From Streptomyces sp. AC512_CC834 (GTDB lineage Bacteria; Actinomycetota; Actinomycetes; Streptomycetales; Streptomycetaceae), in NCBI RefSeq assembly GCF_019049325.1, contig NZ_JAGMUO010000097.1, forward strand, positions 310,001-374,000: a stretch of DNA of 64,000 nucleotides. Reading direction: 5' to 3'. Within the stretch, counting starts at the first letter, position 1, and each line of letters opens with the position of its first letter. Position numbers and translations under genes: made by a program. The notes under the pieces are model-generated. The model had not been told where the DNA came from, searched no databases, and worked only from the letters and a program-made list of their open reading frames with translations. This document shows positions 24,748-32,930 of the stretch, piece by piece.

Positions 24748-26115
24748 GTGACGCTCGTAGCGCCTCCCCCCATACCCAGGGCAGCCGGTTCGCTGCCGTT
24801 CCTGGGTCACGCGATACAGCTCGTGCGCGACAACCTCGGCTTCATCGCCGCGCTGCGCACCACCTACGGACCACTCGTCGAGATCACCCTCCAGCCCGGC
24901 ACCCGCACCCTCGTCGTCCAGGACCCCGGCCTCATCCGCACCATGCTCACCGACCTCGGACCGAGCCTCGACAAGGGCCGGTTCTTCGAGAAGATGGGAC
25001 AGTTGCTGGGCGACTCCGTCGTCACCGCGGCCGGCCAGGTCCACGTCCGCAAACGACGCCAGCTCCAGCCCGCCTTCGCCCGCGAGCGGATCGCCCGCTA
25101 TGTCGACACCATGCGCGCCGAGACGGAAACCGCCGTCGAGGGCTGGACCGTCGGCCAACGACTGGACGTGCGCGAGGCCATGGTCGGACTCAGCCTCGAC
25201 ATGCTGGCCAAGACCGTGTTCTCGGGCAGCCTCGACGACACCACCTTCCGCCGGCTGCGCGCCGACCTGTCGGTCGTGATGAACGGCGTCGGCGCCCGCG
25301 TCATGCTGCCCGACTGGGTCGAGCGGCTGCCGCTGCCGGTCAACCGCCGCTTCACCGCGGCGCGCGACGCCGTACGGGCCACCATCGACGGTGCCGTCAC
25401 CGACCTCCAGGCCTCCGGTCACGACACCGGTGACATGCTCTCCCTGCTGCTGCGCACCACCGACGAGGAGACCGGCCGGCCGCTGTCCGGGCACGAGATC
25501 TCCTCCGAGATCCTCACCCTGGCCGTGGCCGGCACCGAGACCACCGCCTCGGTGCTGTCCTGGGTGCTGTACGAACTCGCCCGCGATCCGAGGATCGAGG
25601 CGCGGGTCCTGGCGGAACTCGACGAGGTGCTCGGCGACCGGCCGGTGACCTTCGACGACCTGGGCCGGCTGCCCTGCCTCGGGCGGGTGATCGAGGAGAC
25701 GCTGCGGCTGCACCACACGGGGTGGCTCGTCACCCGCCGCACCGTCACCGAGACCCGGCTGGGCCCCTGGACGGTGCCCGCGGGGACCGAACTCGCCTAC
25801 TGCCAGCACGCGCTCCACCGTGACCCCGTACTGTTCCCCGACCCTCTGGTCTTCGATCCCGACCGCTGGCTGGAGGGCTCCGGGCCCCGGCCCACGCAGG
25901 CGTTCCTGCCCTTCGGCGCGGGCAAGCACAAGTGCATCGGCGACCGGTTCGCCCTCACCGAACTGGTCACCGCCATCGCCACGATCGTCCGGCGCGTACG
26001 CTTCGAACTCTCCCCCGGCCAGACGGTACGGCCCGTCGCCGCGGCCACGGTACGGCCCCGGACCCTGCTGATGACCGTGCGCCCGAGAGCGGCGGCCCCG
26101 CCCGCCGCCGGCTGA
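24748..26115 (+). CDS. Cytochrome P450
   Basis: The 455-residue product has all core P450 motifs: I-helix LAVAGTETTASVLSW, K-helix ExxR as EETLR, and haem loop FLPFGAGKHKCIGDRF. The N-terminus (APPPIPRAAGSLPFLGHAIQLVRD) is proline-rich as in CYP102/CYP170-like bacterial class E P450s, which act on fatty acids or terpenes. GTG 24748 is preferred because AAGGGA lies 9 nt upstream; ATG 24721 has no site. No redox partner or terpene cyclase lies beside it. A strong terminator follows. Confidence 0.93.
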   Translation: MTLVAPPPIPRAAGSLPFLGHAIQLVRDNLGFIAALRTTYGPLVEITLQPGTRTLVVQDPGLIRTMLTDLGPSLDKGRFFEKMGQLLGDSVVTAAGQVHVRKRRQLQPAFARERIARYVDTMRAETETAVEGWTVGQRLDVREAMVGLSLDMLAKTVFSGSLDDTTFRRLRADLSVVMNGVGARVMLPDWVERLPLPVNRRFTAARDAVRATIDGAVTDLQASGHDTGDMLSLLLRTTDEETGRPLSGHEISSEILTLAVAGTETTASVLSWVLYELARDPRIEARVLAELDEVLGDRPVTFDDLGRLPCLGRVIEETLRLHHTGWLVTRRTVTETRLGPWTVPAGTELAYCQHALHRDPVLFPDPLVFDPDRWLEGSGPRPTQAFLPFGAGKHKCIGDRFALTELVTAIATIVRRVRFELSPGQTVRPVAAATVRPRTLLMTVRPRAAAPPAAG

Positions 26116-26120
26116 GGGCC

Positions 26121-26155
26121 CCGGGCCGGCCGGACCTCTCCCCCGGCCGGCCCGG
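26121..26155. terminator. Hairpin terminator after the P450 gene
   Basis: Perfect 13-bp GC-only arms (26121-26133, 26143-26155) with a 9-nt loop follow the stop codon by 5 bp. Confidence 0.8.
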
Positions 26156-26591
26156 ACATGCCGGGCGCCCCCCGCACATCGGCAAGGGATCCGGCGGCGC
26201 GGTGGCGAACGGCGTCCAGAGCGTCACCGGCCCCTCGGCGGATCCGGCGCCGGTCCGGCTCGACCGCTCCGTCTCCCGCCTCCCGCGCACGGGTCGGCCA
26301 GACCGTGCGGGTCCACGGCTGGGCAGCGACCTCCCGGTGCGGCTCGGAGATCAACCGCCAGTCCCGGTACCTCGAGGTCGCGGGCGTGAGCGTCACCCGC
26401 GGGTGTTACGACGCCCACCGCGGTCGGGCGACGGCCGGCGGCGTCCGGGTGGGCGTCGCCCCGACCAGCGACCGACAGACCGGCAGACCACCGCGGCGTA
26501 CACCGTCGTGACCGCCCACCGGTCCTGGATCCGGTCGGTGGCGGGGGTCCGATTCCTCCCGCCGTCCGGGTTCCGCCCCGGCCCGCCTCCG
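26156..26591. other. Gap without a recognised gene
   Basis: About 435 bp between the P450 terminator and the lipoprotein stop codon. Open frames exist on both strands (for example 26158-26511 on plus and 26224-26595 on minus), but they are Arg/Pro/Ser-rich, have no ribosome-binding site and no recognisable domain. Nothing further is seen. Confidence 0.5.
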
Positions 26592-27659
26592 TCACTGCGG
26601 AGGCAGGCGCAGGACCCCGCGCTCGTCACGGATGTCCGTGAGAATCCGGACGACCTCGGCGTCGCGGCCCTTCGGGTCCGAGGTCACCAGGGCCGCCAGG
26701 TCCCCGAGGCAGCGCTTGCCGTCGGCGGGCGGCCGCTCGCAGAACAGCACGTACCCGCGCATGCGGCTGACGGTCCCCCGCTCCAGTCGCCACACCCCCA
26801 TGCCCGCCCCGCCACTCGTCACGGCGTCCGGGTACGTCGCGCGCAGCGCGGGCAGGACCGACGCGTCGACCCGCCGGGAGAAGGCCTGCCTCTCCTCGAA
26901 GGGCGAGACGATGCGCAGGCGGGCGGAGCCCGCGTCGACGGTGTGGCCGGCGTCGTCGCCGACCGGAAACGCGGCCACGTAGTACGGCCGGTGCGCCAGG
27001 GCGGCGAGCCTCGGGCCGTGGGTGAACCGCACGACGGTGGGCAGCGCGCTCTTCGCGGCCGGGAGGTCCTCGGCCGTGCCGGGCGCCGCGAAGTTGACGG
27101 TCACCCATTCCGGTGTCCCCTTGGGGGCCTGTGCCGCGCGGGCCGCGACCCAGCGCTGCGCGCAGGCGCCGACGCGGGTCAGCACGTCGTCCACCGTCTC
27201 GTCCGTCACCCGTGCCTCGATCCAGGGGGCCGCCAGCTTCTCGTCCGTGGCCAGGACCGGGTGACCGCAGCCGTCGAAGGCGCCCCGCATCGCGCGCAGG
27301 TTTCCGGCCTCACGCCTGGCCCGGTCCACCGCCTCGCGCAGCGCGTCCGTGCAGCTCGGGCCGCCGTCGCAACGGTCGTTGGCCGCGTCGACGCGGAACC
27401 TGACGGCCGCGTCCGGGTCACCGGCGAGGGACAGGGTGACCTCCGAGCCGCTGGTCTGAGGGAACAGGATCCGGGCGCCGACCACCTCGAGTTCGCCGGG
27501 ATACAGCTCGTCGGCGAGTTCCCGGGCCCGCCGTACGTCGTCGTCGGTGTCGAAGGCCGCGCAGCCGGTGGCGAGCAGCCCGACCAGCAGGGCCACAAGG
27601 CTCCCGCCGACGCGTCCTTTCCGCCGTCCGCTCCCCCGTGCCGTGCGCCGACGTCCCAT
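26592..27659 (-). CDS. Putative lipoprotein of unknown function
   Basis: The 355-residue protein starts MGRRRTARGSGRRKGRVGG, then LVALLVGLLATGC with a lipobox-like cysteine at 33, so it should be a surface lipoprotein. The remainder has no family I recognise; it contains six or more cysteines (RCDGGPSC, DGCGHP, GACAQR, FCERP, KRCLG) suggestive of disulfides. The ATG at 27659 follows AGAGGGGGAG. It diverges from the ABC ATPase gene. Confidence 0.8.
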   Translation of the reverse strand: MGRRRTARGSGRRKGRVGGSLVALLVGLLATGCAAFDTDDDVRRARELADELYPGELEVVGARILFPQTSGSEVTLSLAGDPDAAVRFRVDAANDRCDGGPSCTDALREAVDRARREAGNLRAMRGAFDGCGHPVLATDEKLAAPWIEARVTDETVDDVLTRVGACAQRWVAARAAQAPKGTPEWVTVNFAAPGTAEDLPAAKSALPTVVRFTHGPRLAALAHRPYYVAAFPVGDDAGHTVDAGSARLRIVSPFEERQAFSRRVDASVLPALRATYPDAVTSGGAGMGVWRLERGTVSRMRGYVLFCERPPADGKRCLGDLAALVTSDPKGRDAEVVRILTDIRDERGVLRLPPQ

Positions 27660-27851
27660 GACTCCCCCTCTGTGTCCCACCGACGGCGCCACGATAGGAG
27701 CCGTGGCCGGTGCCGCGGATGAGTACGCGGGCTCATCCGCGCCCTGAGTGCCGCCCCCGCCGTCCAGGTACCGGACGGTCCGGCAGGCGCGTGGTGAGTA
27801 CATCTACTGTTCTCGGTGACCGAGGGGCGTCCCGCGCGAAGGAGTCACGGC

Positions 27852-28691
27852 ATGACCGACCGGACAGCCGGCTCGCAGGTGAACGAGCACGAGGCCGCCG
27901 TACTCCGGCTGCGGGACGTGAGCGTGCGCCGCTTCACGACGGACCAGTTGATCCTCGACGGCGTCGACTGGACGGTCCGGCCGGGCGAGCACTGGGCACT
28001 GCTGGGGGCCAACGGCGCCGGAAAGACCACCCTGCTGCGGCTGCTCGGCGCGCTCATGCACCCCACCACGGGCACGGTCGAGGTCCTCGGCAGCAGGCTG
28101 GGCCGAGTGGACGTCCGTGAGCTGCGGGCCCGCATCGGCCATGTCAACTCCGCCCAGCGGGTGCCGCAGGACCTCACCGCCCATGCGGTCGTGCTCACCG
28201 GTCACAGCGGCACCGTGCAGCCCCTGTGGCGGACCTACGACGACGAGGTGCGCCTGCGTGCCCGCGACCTCCTGACCGAACTCGGCGTCAAGGAACTGAC
28301 CGACCGGCCGTACGGTGTCTGCTCGGGCGGGCAGCGGGCGCGGGTCCTGATCGCCAGGGCGCTGATGGCCGATCCGGCCCTGCTGCTCCTGGACGAGCCG
28401 TTCAACGCGCTGGACCTGCCGTCCCGCGAGGACCTCGTCGAGGCGATGCACCAACTGGCCGAGGGCCGCCCGCACCTGGCCACCGTGACGGTCACCCACC
28501 ACCTCGAGGAACTGTTCCCGGCCGTCAGCCACGCCCTGCTGCTGCGCGAAGGCCGGACCCTGTCCGGGGGTCCGGTGGACGAGGTCCTGACCGACGCCCT
28601 GCTGACCGCCTGCTTCGGCCGGGACATCACGGTGGCCCGGCGAGACGGCCGCTGGTCCGCCTACTCCGGCCGGCGCGTTCGCGGAACCTGA
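27852..28691 (+). CDS. Stand-alone ABC transporter ATP-binding protein
   Basis: The 279-residue ATPase has Walker A GANGAGKTT (52-60), signature CSGGQRARVLIARALM, Walker B ALLLLDEPFNALD, and the H-loop TVTHHLEELF. The layout resembles the ModF/iron-siderophore class of lone ATPases. No permease or binding protein lies on either side, so it either serves a distant permease or has a non-transport role. AAGGAG lies 7 nt before ATG 27852; the frame extends upstream but without a site. Confidence 0.9.
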   Translation: MTDRTAGSQVNEHEAAVLRLRDVSVRRFTTDQLILDGVDWTVRPGEHWALLGANGAGKTTLLRLLGALMHPTTGTVEVLGSRLGRVDVRELRARIGHVNSAQRVPQDLTAHAVVLTGHSGTVQPLWRTYDDEVRLRARDLLTELGVKELTDRPYGVCSGGQRARVLIARALMADPALLLLDEPFNALDLPSREDLVEAMHQLAEGRPHLATVTVTHHLEELFPAVSHALLLREGRTLSGGPVDEVLTDALLTACFGRDITVARRDGRWSAYSGRRVRGT

Positions 28692-28760
28692 CTGACACGC
28701 CCTCGTCCGGCTCGGCAAGACGCGGCCCGCCGCGCAACCCGTCCGCCGAGGAGCGAGAGC

Positions 28761-28797
28761 GGCCCCGGACGTATCGGTGTACGGAACGTCCGGGACC
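28761..28797. terminator. Probable terminator hairpin after the ABC ATPase
   Basis: CCCGGACGT (28764-28772) and ACGTCCGGG (28786-28794) pair perfectly across a 13-nt loop, 70 bp after the stop. Confidence 0.5.
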
Positions 28798-28904
28798 GCC
28801 ACTCGGCTCCCCCGCCGGGGGCTGCCCATCCACCCGCCGGGGAAAACGGGACGCGAGGGTGATGCGGCGGTGACGCGGCGCACGTGCACGCCCACGGGTT
28901 ACCC

Positions 28905-28958
28905 CGGTCAACTCGGTGAACCCGGTGAACCCGGTGAACCCGGCGAACCCGGTGAACC
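28905..28958. repeat. Six tandem 9-bp CGGTGAACC-type units
   Basis: Four of the six units are identical; the first reads CGGTCAACT and the fifth CGGCGAACC. They lie 33 bp downstream of the rpf-like stop codon, in an otherwise gene-free gap (28692-28990). On the plus strand they read GEP repeats in one frame, but no supported gene contains them. Confidence 0.8.
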
Positions 28959-28990
28959 GCCGGGTGCGGACTCGGCGCGGCCGGGCGCTG

Positions 28991-29323
28991 TCAGGCGCAG
29001 GACCAGGCGGACATCCCCTGGATCCGGGCCAGGCGTTTCGCCACCGCGATCTGCTCGGCGCGGCTGGCGAGGTCCGCGCGCGGGGCGTACTTGAGGCCGC
29101 CGGCGGCGATCCAGCTCGACCGCGCGAACTGCAGGCCGCCATAGTGGCCGTTGCCGGTGTTCGCCTGCCAGTTGCCACTGGACTCGCACGCGGCGATGGC
29201 GTCCCAGTCGGTGCGCGGGGCCACCGAGGACGAGACCGCCGCCGCACCGGTCGTGCCCAGTGCGGTCGCGGCGAACAGCGCCACCGCGGCGGTCCCGATC
29301 CTGCGGCGATGCGAACTGCGCAC
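28991..29323 (-). CDS. Secreted Rpf-like transglycosylase (resuscitation-promoting factor domain)
   Basis: A short exported protein: RRRIGTAAVALFAATALGTTGAAAV signal, then a complete Rpf domain with WDAIAACESSGNW (catalytic Glu), NGHYGGLQFARSSWIAAGG and a terminal GMSAWSCA whose Cys pairs with the one in ACES. Rpf proteins cleave peptidoglycan to help spore germination and outgrowth. No LysM or other wall-binding domain is present. GTG 29323 is preferred over ATG 29356, because TATGAT overlapping the latter resembles a -10 box. Either start gives the same mature protein. Confidence 0.87.
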   Translation of the reverse strand: MRSSHRRRIGTAAVALFAATALGTTGAAAVSSSVAPRTDWDAIAACESSGNWQANTGNGHYGGLQFARSSWIAAGGLKYAPRADLASRAEQIAVAKRLARIQGMSAWSCA

Positions 29324-29443
29324 GTCGCTCTGATGAGCATTTCGTCTACAGATCATAAGAAGACTGTTACACCACGTGACCTCCGGTCGCCGCGTCGGCC
29401 ACGGCCCCTTGGGCCAGTCGGAGCACGCCCCCGGCCCCCTCCG

Positions 29444-29580
29444 TCACGTCGCCGACCGTATGTGCCCCGGGCTGTCCGGCACCGCCTCCGGATCGACGAG
29501 CCGGTTGAGCCGGCTCGGGACGTCGAAGCCGATCAGCAGGATCACCACGAGAGTCAGCGAGAAGGTCAGCACCGCGGGCG
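29444..29580 (-). pseudogene. 3'-end remnant of a membrane transporter gene
   Basis: The minus strand encodes PAVLTFSLTLVVILLIGFDV and then PSRLNRLVDP...HIRSAT before a TGA at 29444: one clear membrane helix and a polar tail, as at the C-terminus of a permease. There is no start or upstream part; the frame meets the regulator remnant head to head near 29580. Confidence 0.5.
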
Positions 29581-29961
29581 CTGGAGGCCGGGCTCATGTA
29601 CCAGTTGGCCGGCCGGCTGCCCGGCGAGGACCTGGCCGAGCTGGACGCGCTGGTCGAGACGATGCACACGGAGGTGCGCGAGGCGGGCGAGATCGCGGCC
29701 CGGACCGACCGCGCCTTCCACCGGGTGCTGCACCGCTCGCTGGACAACGACCTGCTCAGCGAACTCCTCGACGCCTTCTGGAGCGCCTTCCACCGGGTGC
29801 GTGCGCAGGCGGAGGGGCTCGGTACGGCCGCCGACGGCGAGGAGCTGGCCCGCATGCACGCCAGGATCGTCGACGCCGTGCGCGCGGGGGACGCGGAGGC
29901 CGCGGAGACGGCCGTGCACCGGCATTTCGACGACATCCGCGGGCGGCTGTCGCAGCACTGA
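29578..29961 (+). pseudogene. Truncated GntR/FadR-family regulator (FCD domain only)
   Basis: The frame encodes STAGALEAGLMYQLAGRLPGEDLAELDALVETMH, a DRAFHRVLHRSLDNDLLSELL segment with the FCD metal-site His/Asp, and HARIVDAVRAGDAEAAETAVHRHF. This is the C-terminal FCD effector domain of a FadR-type GntR protein, but the N-terminal winged helix is missing; upstream sequence belongs to the opposite-strand transporter remnant. ATG 29596 could still give a 121-residue FCD-only protein, without DNA binding. Confidence 0.75.
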
Positions 29962-29963
29962 GC

Positions 29964-30008
29964 GAGCACCCCTCGATCGAGCACCCGTCGAGCGAGCACC
30001 CCTCGTTC
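29964..30008. repeat. Three 15-bp tandem repeats (GAGCACCCCTCGATC-like)
   Basis: Units GAGCACCCCTCGATC, GAGCACCCGTCGAGC and GAGCACCCCTCGTTC follow the stop of the truncated GntR gene. They are intergenic. Confidence 0.75.
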
Positions 30009-30087
30009 GTGTGAAGAAACGCGAGGACGTCCTCCGGACGAGTGAGAGTCGGCCGGGTGCGTCCCGGCGCCCGCTTACGGTTTCGCG

Positions 30088-30579
30088 GTGACCTCGATCT
30101 CCACTGACCCGCGCCCCCTGCGAACCGCCGACCTCGGCACGCTCGTCATCATGTCCTGGAGCCGTGAGACGCCCGACGGCGACGTGCCCTTCCTCCTCGC
30201 CTGCTCCCTCGGCGACGGGGAGGGCGGCCCGGCGGCGACCCCCGCCGCCGTCGAGGGGCTGCTGAGCCGGGCCGGACTCGCCGTGGGCGACGGCGGCGTC
30301 CTCGACGCCGGTGACCTGCCCGCCCTGCCCGTCGGCCTGCTCGTCGTGCCGGGCGCGGCGGCCCTCACCATGCCCGGAGTCAACGCCCAGTTCGCCCCCA
30401 CCCCGCAGTGGCGGGCGGCGGTCGACGCGCGCGGGTACGCCTGCCTCATCTTCGCCACGCGCCCGTGGTCCGGGGGTGAGCCCGGCGACCCGGAGGCGGT
30501 CGCCGCCTTCGCCAACCACGCGGACACGCTCTCGACGGCGGCGCAGCTCGTCCTGCCCGTACGCAGCCTGCGGAGCTGA
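30088..30579 (+). CDS. DUF5949-like protein
   Basis: The 163-residue protein (RTADLGTLVIMSWSRETPDGDVPFLLACSLGDGEGGP, then AAVEGLLSRAGLAVGDGG and YACLIFATRPWSGGEPGDPEAVAAF) resembles a conserved Streptomyces family I recall as DUF5949. It has no signal peptide or catalytic motif I recognise. It is monocistronic. Start GTG 30088 lacks a clear ribosome-binding site. Function unknown. Confidence 0.75.
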   Translation: MTSISTDPRPLRTADLGTLVIMSWSRETPDGDVPFLLACSLGDGEGGPAATPAAVEGLLSRAGLAVGDGGVLDAGDLPALPVGLLVVPGAAALTMPGVNAQFAPTPQWRAAVDARGYACLIFATRPWSGGEPGDPEAVAAFANHADTLSTAAQLVLPVRSLRS

Positions 30580-30673
30580 CGCCGGGGCCCGCCCAGGCAC
30601 CGTCCGTTCGTGACACGCCGTCGGATGGCTCATCCCGCCCGTGGTCGATTATTTCGGGCATAGCGTGCGGAAT

Positions 30674-31744
30674 ATGAAGAAATGCAATGTCGTGTACCTG
30701 GTGTGCACCGCAGCGATGATCGGCACCGCGCTCGGTGCCGCTCCGGCGTCCTCCGTCCCCCTGACCCACGTGGTCCACCCCGGGGAATCGATCCAGAAGG
30801 CGGTGGACGGCGCCAAGTCGGGCGACACCGTCCTCGTCACTCCCGGTACGTACCACGAGAGCGTCAAGGTGACCACCCCCGGGCTCACCCTGCGGGGCGT
30901 GGGCCGCAGCACGGTCATCAAGCCCAGCACGAAGAAGGCGGCCGACAACACCTGCGCCGAGGGCGGCAACGGCATCTGCGTGATCGGCACGAAGGACAAG
31001 AACGTCAAGGGCATCACCGTCGCCGACCTGACGGTGACCGGCTTCACCCGCACCGGTGTGTTCTCGATGGCCACCGACGGCCTGACCGTGCGGAACGTGA
31101 CCGCGGTGAAGAACGGCGTCTGGGGCATCGCCCAGGAGCGGTCGGTCCACGGCATCATCCGCGGCAACACCGCCCGCGACAACGGCGACGCGGGCATCTT
31201 CCTCGCCAACACCATCAAGGCCGAGGAGGGCGCCGCCGACACCGAGGGCACCCTCGTCGCCAACAACCGGCTCGAGGGCAACCGCATCGGCGTCACCGTA
31301 CGGCGGCTGCGCAACCTCGCCGTCGCGGACAACCACATCACCGGCAACTGCGCCGGTGTGTTCGTCGTCGGCGACGAGAACAAGCCCAAGGCCGGCGACC
31401 TCGTCGTGCGCGACAACCGTGTCGTGCGCAACAACAAGTCCTGCCCCAAGACCGACCGGCTGGAGGCGCTCCAGGGCTCCGGCATCGTCCTGACCGGCAC
31501 CGAGAAGGTCCTGGTCGCCGACAACGTGGTCGAGGGCAACGCCGGCACGTCCTCGATGTCGGGCGGCATCGTCCTCGCCAAGAGCATGGTCGGCGCCACC
31601 AGCGAGAACAACGACATCAACGGCAACACGCTGCGCGACAACTCCCCCGCCGACCTCGTGAACACCGAGACCGCGGCAACCGGCAAGAACAACACCTTCC
31701 AGGGCAACACCTGCGGCGCCTCCAAGCCCGCGGGCCTGTGCTGA
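30674..31744 (+). CDS. Secreted right-handed parallel beta-helix protein
   Basis: The 356-residue product has a signal peptide (MKKCNVVYLVCTAAMIGTALGAAPASS) and then repeated beta-helix coils, starting with the HVVHPGESIQKAVDGAKSGDTVLVTPGTYHE pectate-lyase-like entry and continuing with NxxxGNxxG/GIxxxNSxxxxIxxN-type repeats (NGVWGIAQERSVHGIIRGNTARDNGDAGIFL). These folds bind or cleave polysaccharides; no catalytic triad is identifiable. An O-methyltransferase gene follows 47 bp later in the same direction. ATG 30674 is chosen over GTG 30641 since the signal peptide begins there. Confidence 0.87.
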   Translation: MKKCNVVYLVCTAAMIGTALGAAPASSVPLTHVVHPGESIQKAVDGAKSGDTVLVTPGTYHESVKVTTPGLTLRGVGRSTVIKPSTKKAADNTCAEGGNGICVIGTKDKNVKGITVADLTVTGFTRTGVFSMATDGLTVRNVTAVKNGVWGIAQERSVHGIIRGNTARDNGDAGIFLANTIKAEEGAADTEGTLVANNRLEGNRIGVTVRRLRNLAVADNHITGNCAGVFVVGDENKPKAGDLVVRDNRVVRNNKSCPKTDRLEALQGSGIVLTGTEKVLVADNVVEGNAGTSSMSGGIVLAKSMVGATSENNDINGNTLRDNSPADLVNTETAATGKNNTFQGNTCGASKPAGLC

Positions 31745-31790
31745 GCCGGCCGTAACCGCCCGTGCACCGAAGAAGGAAGGAAAGCGGCAC

Positions 31791-32819
31791 ATGACGACCG
31801 CACAGACTGCCCCACCCCCGCCCATGCGGCTGAGGGAACTCGTGTTCGGGGCGGCATGTGCCGCCGCCCTCCGCGCGGCCGCACGACTCGGCGTGGCCGA
31901 CGCGCTCGGCGAAACACCCGCGACCGTGGAGGACCTCGCGGCCGCGGTGAAGACCGAGCCCAAGCCGCTGCGCCGACTGCTGCGCGCCCTGACCTGCTAC
32001 GGCGTCTTCACCGAGCACCGGAACGGGACCTTCGCGCACACCGACATGTCCCGCCTGCTGCGCGAGGACGACCCGCACAGCCTGCGCAACATCACCCTGT
32101 GGTGCACCGAGCCGTGGACCTGGGACGCGTGGCCCCTGCTCGACGAGGCGGTACGCACCGGCGGCAATGTCGTGGAAGGCCTGTACGGCAAGGAGTTCTT
32201 CACCTACCTCAACGAGGACGCCCCCCAGTCGGCCGAGGTCTTCAACCGTGCCATGACGACCTCCAGCCGGCAGTCGGCCCAGGACGTCGCGGCGCTCCTC
32301 GACCTGTCGGCAAGCACGTCGGTCGCCGACATCGGAGGCGGCCAGGGGCACGTGGTGGCGAGCCTGCTGGAAAAGTACCCGTCCATGCACGGCACCCTGC
32401 TCGACCTGCCGCGGGTGGTGGAGAACGCCGACCCCCGGCTGCGCGAGGGCGGTGCGCTCGCGGACCGCGTCCGCATCGTCCCCGGTGACTGCCGCGAGGC
32501 CGTCCCCGTGCGGGCGGACGTGTACGTCATCAAGAACATCCTGGAATGGGACGACGACAGCACCTCCCGCGCCCTGCGGGGTGTCATGGACGCCGGCGGA
32601 CCCGGGGCCCGGGTCGTCGTCATCGAGAACCTCGTCGACGACACGCCGTCGATGCGGTTCAGCACCGCCATGGACCTGCTGCTGCTCCTCAACGTCGGCG
32701 GCGCGAAGCACACGACCGACAGCATGGTCGGGCGGCTGACCGACGCGGGCCTCGTCATCGACGACATCCGCCCGGTCAACCCCTACCTGCACGCCTTCGA
32801 CTGCACCGTGCCCGAGTGA
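31791..32819 (+). CDS. Class I SAM-dependent O-methyltransferase
   Basis: The 342-residue protein has the dimerisation domain (LRELVFGAACAAALRAAARLGVADAL) and the Rossmann domain VADIGGGQGHVVASLL (178-193) of the small-molecule O-methyltransferase family that acts on polyketides and phenolics. At the catalytic His position of the family (LHDW) it reads LEWD (251-254), so the base is changed to Glu. AAGGAAGG precedes the ATG by about 9 nt. It may form a unit with the upstream beta-helix gene and the convergent SchA-like gene. Confidence 0.9.
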   Translation: MTTAQTAPPPPMRLRELVFGAACAAALRAAARLGVADALGETPATVEDLAAAVKTEPKPLRRLLRALTCYGVFTEHRNGTFAHTDMSRLLREDDPHSLRNITLWCTEPWTWDAWPLLDEAVRTGGNVVEGLYGKEFFTYLNEDAPQSAEVFNRAMTTSSRQSAQDVAALLDLSASTSVADIGGGQGHVVASLLEKYPSMHGTLLDLPRVVENADPRLREGGALADRVRIVPGDCREAVPVRADVYVIKNILEWDDDSTSRALRGVMDAGGPGARVVVIENLVDDTPSMRFSTAMDLLLLLNVGGAKHTTDSMVGRLTDAGLVIDDIRPVNPYLHAFDCTVPE

Positions 32820-32841
32820 GCTGACCGGGAGGCACCCGGCG

Positions 32842-32882
32842 CGTCGGCCGCCGGACCGCACAGGGCGGTCCGGCGGCCGACG
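32842..32882. terminator. Bidirectional terminator after the O-methyltransferase gene
   Basis: Perfect 18-bp arms with a 5-nt loop lie between convergent genes. Confidence 0.85.
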
Positions 32883-32930
32883 TGTGCGCGGGCGCGTGGG
32901 CGTGCCGCGTAAGCGGGCCGCGTGGGCGGA

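Noticed and set aside
26158..26595. Two small open frames in the gap after the P450
   Set aside because: They are low in sequence information, overlap each other on opposite strands, and have no start signals.
28777..29094. Plus-strand frame with GEP repeats that looks collagen-like
   Set aside because: It overlaps the Rpf-like gene in antisense, lacks a ribosome-binding site, and the repeat is explained by a 9-bp tandem tract.
29323..29600. c-di-AMP (ydaO) riboswitch before the Rpf-like gene, known from other Streptomyces rpf genes
   Set aside because: No conserved ydaO core was found in the upstream sequence on that strand; a TATGAT box with a short leader fits better.
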